A stretch of DNA of 64,000 bases, taken from positions 62,001-126,000 of the forward strand of contig MGMF01000001.1 in the NCBI GenBank assembly GCA_001796335.1, in the 5' to 3' direction. Position 1 is the stretch's first letter. Each line of letters begins with the position of its first letter. The position numbers and the translations under genes are program-made. This document shows, one piece after another, positions 62,397 to 64,000 of this stretch. Source of the stretch: Chloroflexi bacterium GWB2_49_20. Its GTDB lineage: Bacteria; Chloroflexota; Anaerolineae; Anaerolineales; Villigracilaceae. Under the pieces are notes generated by a model. It worked only from the letters and a program-made list of their open reading frames with translations. It was not told the DNA's origin and did not search any database.

Positions 62397-64000
62397 TTAA
62401 AAACTTCCGCTGCCGGGCAGGCGCATCCGTTCGATCAACAATATGGCCAGTGTGGCAACCAACATAAGCAAACTTGCCATGGCCATGGCCTGACCATAGT
62501 TCAATCCGCCAGGCTGGGAGAGGAAACGATAAATGGCCAGGGGCAAAGTCGGGCTCTCCGGCCGGGCCAATATGGAAGTGGCGCCAAATTCCCCGAGCGA
62601 AACTGTGAAAGCGAAAGTCCCCGCGGCCAGGGTTGCGCGCCCAACCAGCGGCCAATTAACTGCAAACCATGCCCGCAGCGGAGGGGCACCCAGCACAGCT
62701 GCCGCCTTTCGGTAGTCGTCCGGGATGGCAGCCAGGGCTGGCTGCAAGCTGCGGATGACGAATGGCAGGGCAATGGTGCTGTGCGCCAGTGGCACCAGCC
62801 ATGAGGATGTCAGAAAATTAAGTGGCGACTGGTTGAATGAAATGATATAACCCAGACCCAGGGTGACAGCAGAAGCCCCCAGAGGTAACATGAGAAATGG
62901 ATCCAGGGCACGTTCAACGCGCCCTGGTCGTACCAGCGCCGAAGCTACCGGAAAGCCAAGTGCCAGTGAGATCAAGACGGTCATGCCAGCATAACTGAGC
63001 GAGTTGACTAAAGCTTGAATGGGAGGCACATAAAAAAGCGATCCGCTCCTGTTGATAAATAATTCCCGGTAATAATCCAGGGTTAAATGGGCTGTAAAGA
63101 CGGTGCGCTGCCCCATGGCTGGGTCGAGGCTGGCAAACGAACGCAGGGGCAGGGCCGCCATTGGCAAAATGAACAGGCTTATTAGCAGAATGAGCATGCC
63201 TGATACGAATATGCGTGCCGGCCAGGTGTTCACTTTTCGCATGGGATTCATGAATGGAGTGCTGGGCACATTTACCCTGCCCACCACCCGGCTGTATAGC
63301 ACGGAAAAAACCAGCGTACACAGCAATTGGAGGATGGATAACAGAGCAGCCACAGGTAAATTGAGCATCTGCATGCTTTGAATAAATATCTCCACCTCCA
63401 GGGTGGCAAAATGCGGGCCGCCCAGCAGCAGGATCACCCCAAAACTGGTGAAATCAAATAGAAATACCAGCAAACCAGCTGCCAGAATTGCCGGACGCAA
63501 TAAAGGGAGACTCACTTTCCAAAATACTTCCCCCGGCTTTGAACCCAGCATTCGGGCTGCCTGACCCAAGCGTGGATCCAGCCGCATCCAGGCATTGCCC
63601 ACCAGCCTCAAAACGATCGTGGTGTTGTAGAAAACGTGTGCCAAAAGGATGGCGCTCATCGTGTTCACAAAAAGGATCGGTGCAGTTTCCAGGTGAAAAA
63701 GGTTCATCAGAACTACATTGACCCAGCCGCGTGAACCCAGCAGGGCATTGAAACCGGCCGCCACTACCACGGTTGGCAACATGAATGGTACTGCTGTGAG
63801 CGCTTTTACCAACTTTTTTCCAGCGAAGTCATAGTGGGCAAATAGATATGCCCCCGGCAGCCCTACCAGCAAGGTCAGGAGAGTGGAGAGAATTGCCTGG
63901 TAAAAAGTAAACCAGAGTGTTGTGCCAGCCAGCCGGGCAACCTGATCCCAATTTCCCTCCAGTCCACTCCAATCCAATCCCAGCCACAATATACGCAGCA
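62397..64000 (-). CDS. ABC permease, two-module (ThiP/FbpB-like), partial
   Basis: At least 534 codons; the 5' end lies beyond base 64000, and the frame is open to the edge. It has two binding-protein-dependent permease modules, each with six helices and an EAA loop: AARMLGSKPGEVFWKVSLPL and AAAVLGAPPLRAWFAVNWPL. SLGEFGATSILARPE followed by LPLAIYRFL resembles ThiP more than FbpB, so thiamine or ferric iron are the leading substrates. It is the first visible gene of the importer operon; the binding-protein gene may lie further upstream, outside the window. Confidence 0.9.
   Translation of the reverse strand, partial: LRILWLGLDWSGLEGNWDQVARLAGTTLWFTFYQAILSTLLTLLVGLPGAYLFAHYDFAGKKLVKALTAVPFMLPTVVVAAGFNALLGSRGWVNVVLMNLFHLETAPILFVNTMSAILLAHVFYNTTIVLRLVGNAWMRLDPRLGQAARMLGSKPGEVFWKVSLPLLRPAILAAGLLVFLFDFTSFGVILLLGGPHFATLEVEIFIQSMQMLNLPVAALLSILQLLCTLVFSVLYSRVVGRVNVPSTPFMNPMRKVNTWPARIFVSGMLILLISLFILPMAALPLRSFASLDPAMGQRTVFTAHLTLDYYRELFINRSGSLFYVPPIQALVNSLSYAGMTVLISLALGFPVASALVRPGRVERALDPFLMLPLGASAVTLGLGYIISFNQSPLNFLTSSWLVPLAHSTIALPFVIRSLQPALAAIPDDYRKAAAVLGAPPLRAWFAVNWPLVGRATLAAGTFAFTVSLGEFGATSILARPESPTLPLAIYRFLSQPGGLNYGQAMAMASLLMLVATLAILLIERMRLPGSGSF

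Overview
The window looks like chromosomal DNA from a member of the Chloroflexota, most likely class Anaerolineae. This is an inference from gene content and order. Supporting signs are several lipobox-carrying lipoproteins, a coaD-recG pair preceded by a coiled-coil protein, a redox repressor Rex, DUF-rich membrane gene clusters, paired M16 peptidases, and a kinase/phosphatase/FHA/VWA operon. It reads as ordinary chromosome: one tRNA, no rRNA, no CRISPR array, no prophage, and a single decayed insertion sequence.

Layout. 1-3.5 kb (minus strand): mntH, a tandem universal stress protein, the fluoride channel crcB with its DUF190 partner, and an HD hydrolase cut by the window edge. 3.7-6.1 kb (plus): an SH3b lipoprotein, a small lipoprotein and rex. 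6.2-13.7 kb (minus): a membrane protein, an MreB-like protein with altered active-site residues, the F1 part of ATP synthase (atpC, atpD, atpG, atpA) without its F0 genes, and an M42 peptidase at the head. 14-16.5 kb (plus): a D-Ala-D-Ala-ligase-like ATP-grasp enzyme, tRNA-Ser(GGA), a small membrane protein and a GNAT acetyltransferase. 16.5-21.1 kb (minus): coiled-coil protein, coaD, recG and a DapA-family enzyme.

21.4-29.4 kb (plus): the most striking block. A Ser/Thr kinase with a PQQ propeller, a PP2C phosphatase, a J-domain/VWA fusion and a zinc-ribbon FHA protein lie in one tight operon, followed by a small unknown protein, two response regulators without a nearby histidine kinase, and purB. 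29.7-31.1 kb (minus): a ferredoxin-NADP-reductase-like flavoprotein. 31.5-34.5 kb (plus): an active/inactive M16 peptidase pair and acpS. 34.5-35.7 kb (minus): an ATPase and a 77-residue protein behind a promoter that carries a LexA-like palindrome. 35.8-38.3 kb (plus): an FmdB-type zinc ribbon, arginine deiminase and a metallo-beta-lactamase-fold hydrolase. 38.3-42.6 kb (minus): an exo/endonuclease/phosphatase-domain membrane protein, two envelope-stress-type proteins and a cold-shock protein.

42.8-49 kb (plus): an exporter operon made of two ABC ATPases (one fused to a cyclic-nucleotide-binding domain), an FtsX-type permease, a membrane-fusion lipoprotein and an ATC-hydrolase-like protein. 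49.4-52.3 kb: an MFS transporter with an FGGY sugar kinase. 52.3-58.2 kb: a PAF-acetylhydrolase-like enzyme, an IS5-type remnant, a DUF4173 membrane protein, an unknown membrane protein, a compact locus with its own promoter, a 20-codon ORF and strong RNA folds, and a DUF3048 lipoprotein. 58.4-60.9 kb (plus): DUF2085, DUF4126 and DUF5362 membrane proteins and two related cysteine-rich microproteins. 60.9-64 kb (minus): a DUF402 protein and an iron/thiamine-type ABC importer running off the window.

The best candidates for something undescribed are the J-domain/VWA kinase-phosphatase operon, the small RNA/peptide locus near 56.9 kb, the twin CCCC microproteins near 60.5 kb, the ATPase/77-residue pair under a LexA-like operator, the ABC-cNMP fusion, and the MreB-like protein lacking its usual catalytic residues. 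Functions are assigned from recognised motifs only; no database search was possible.
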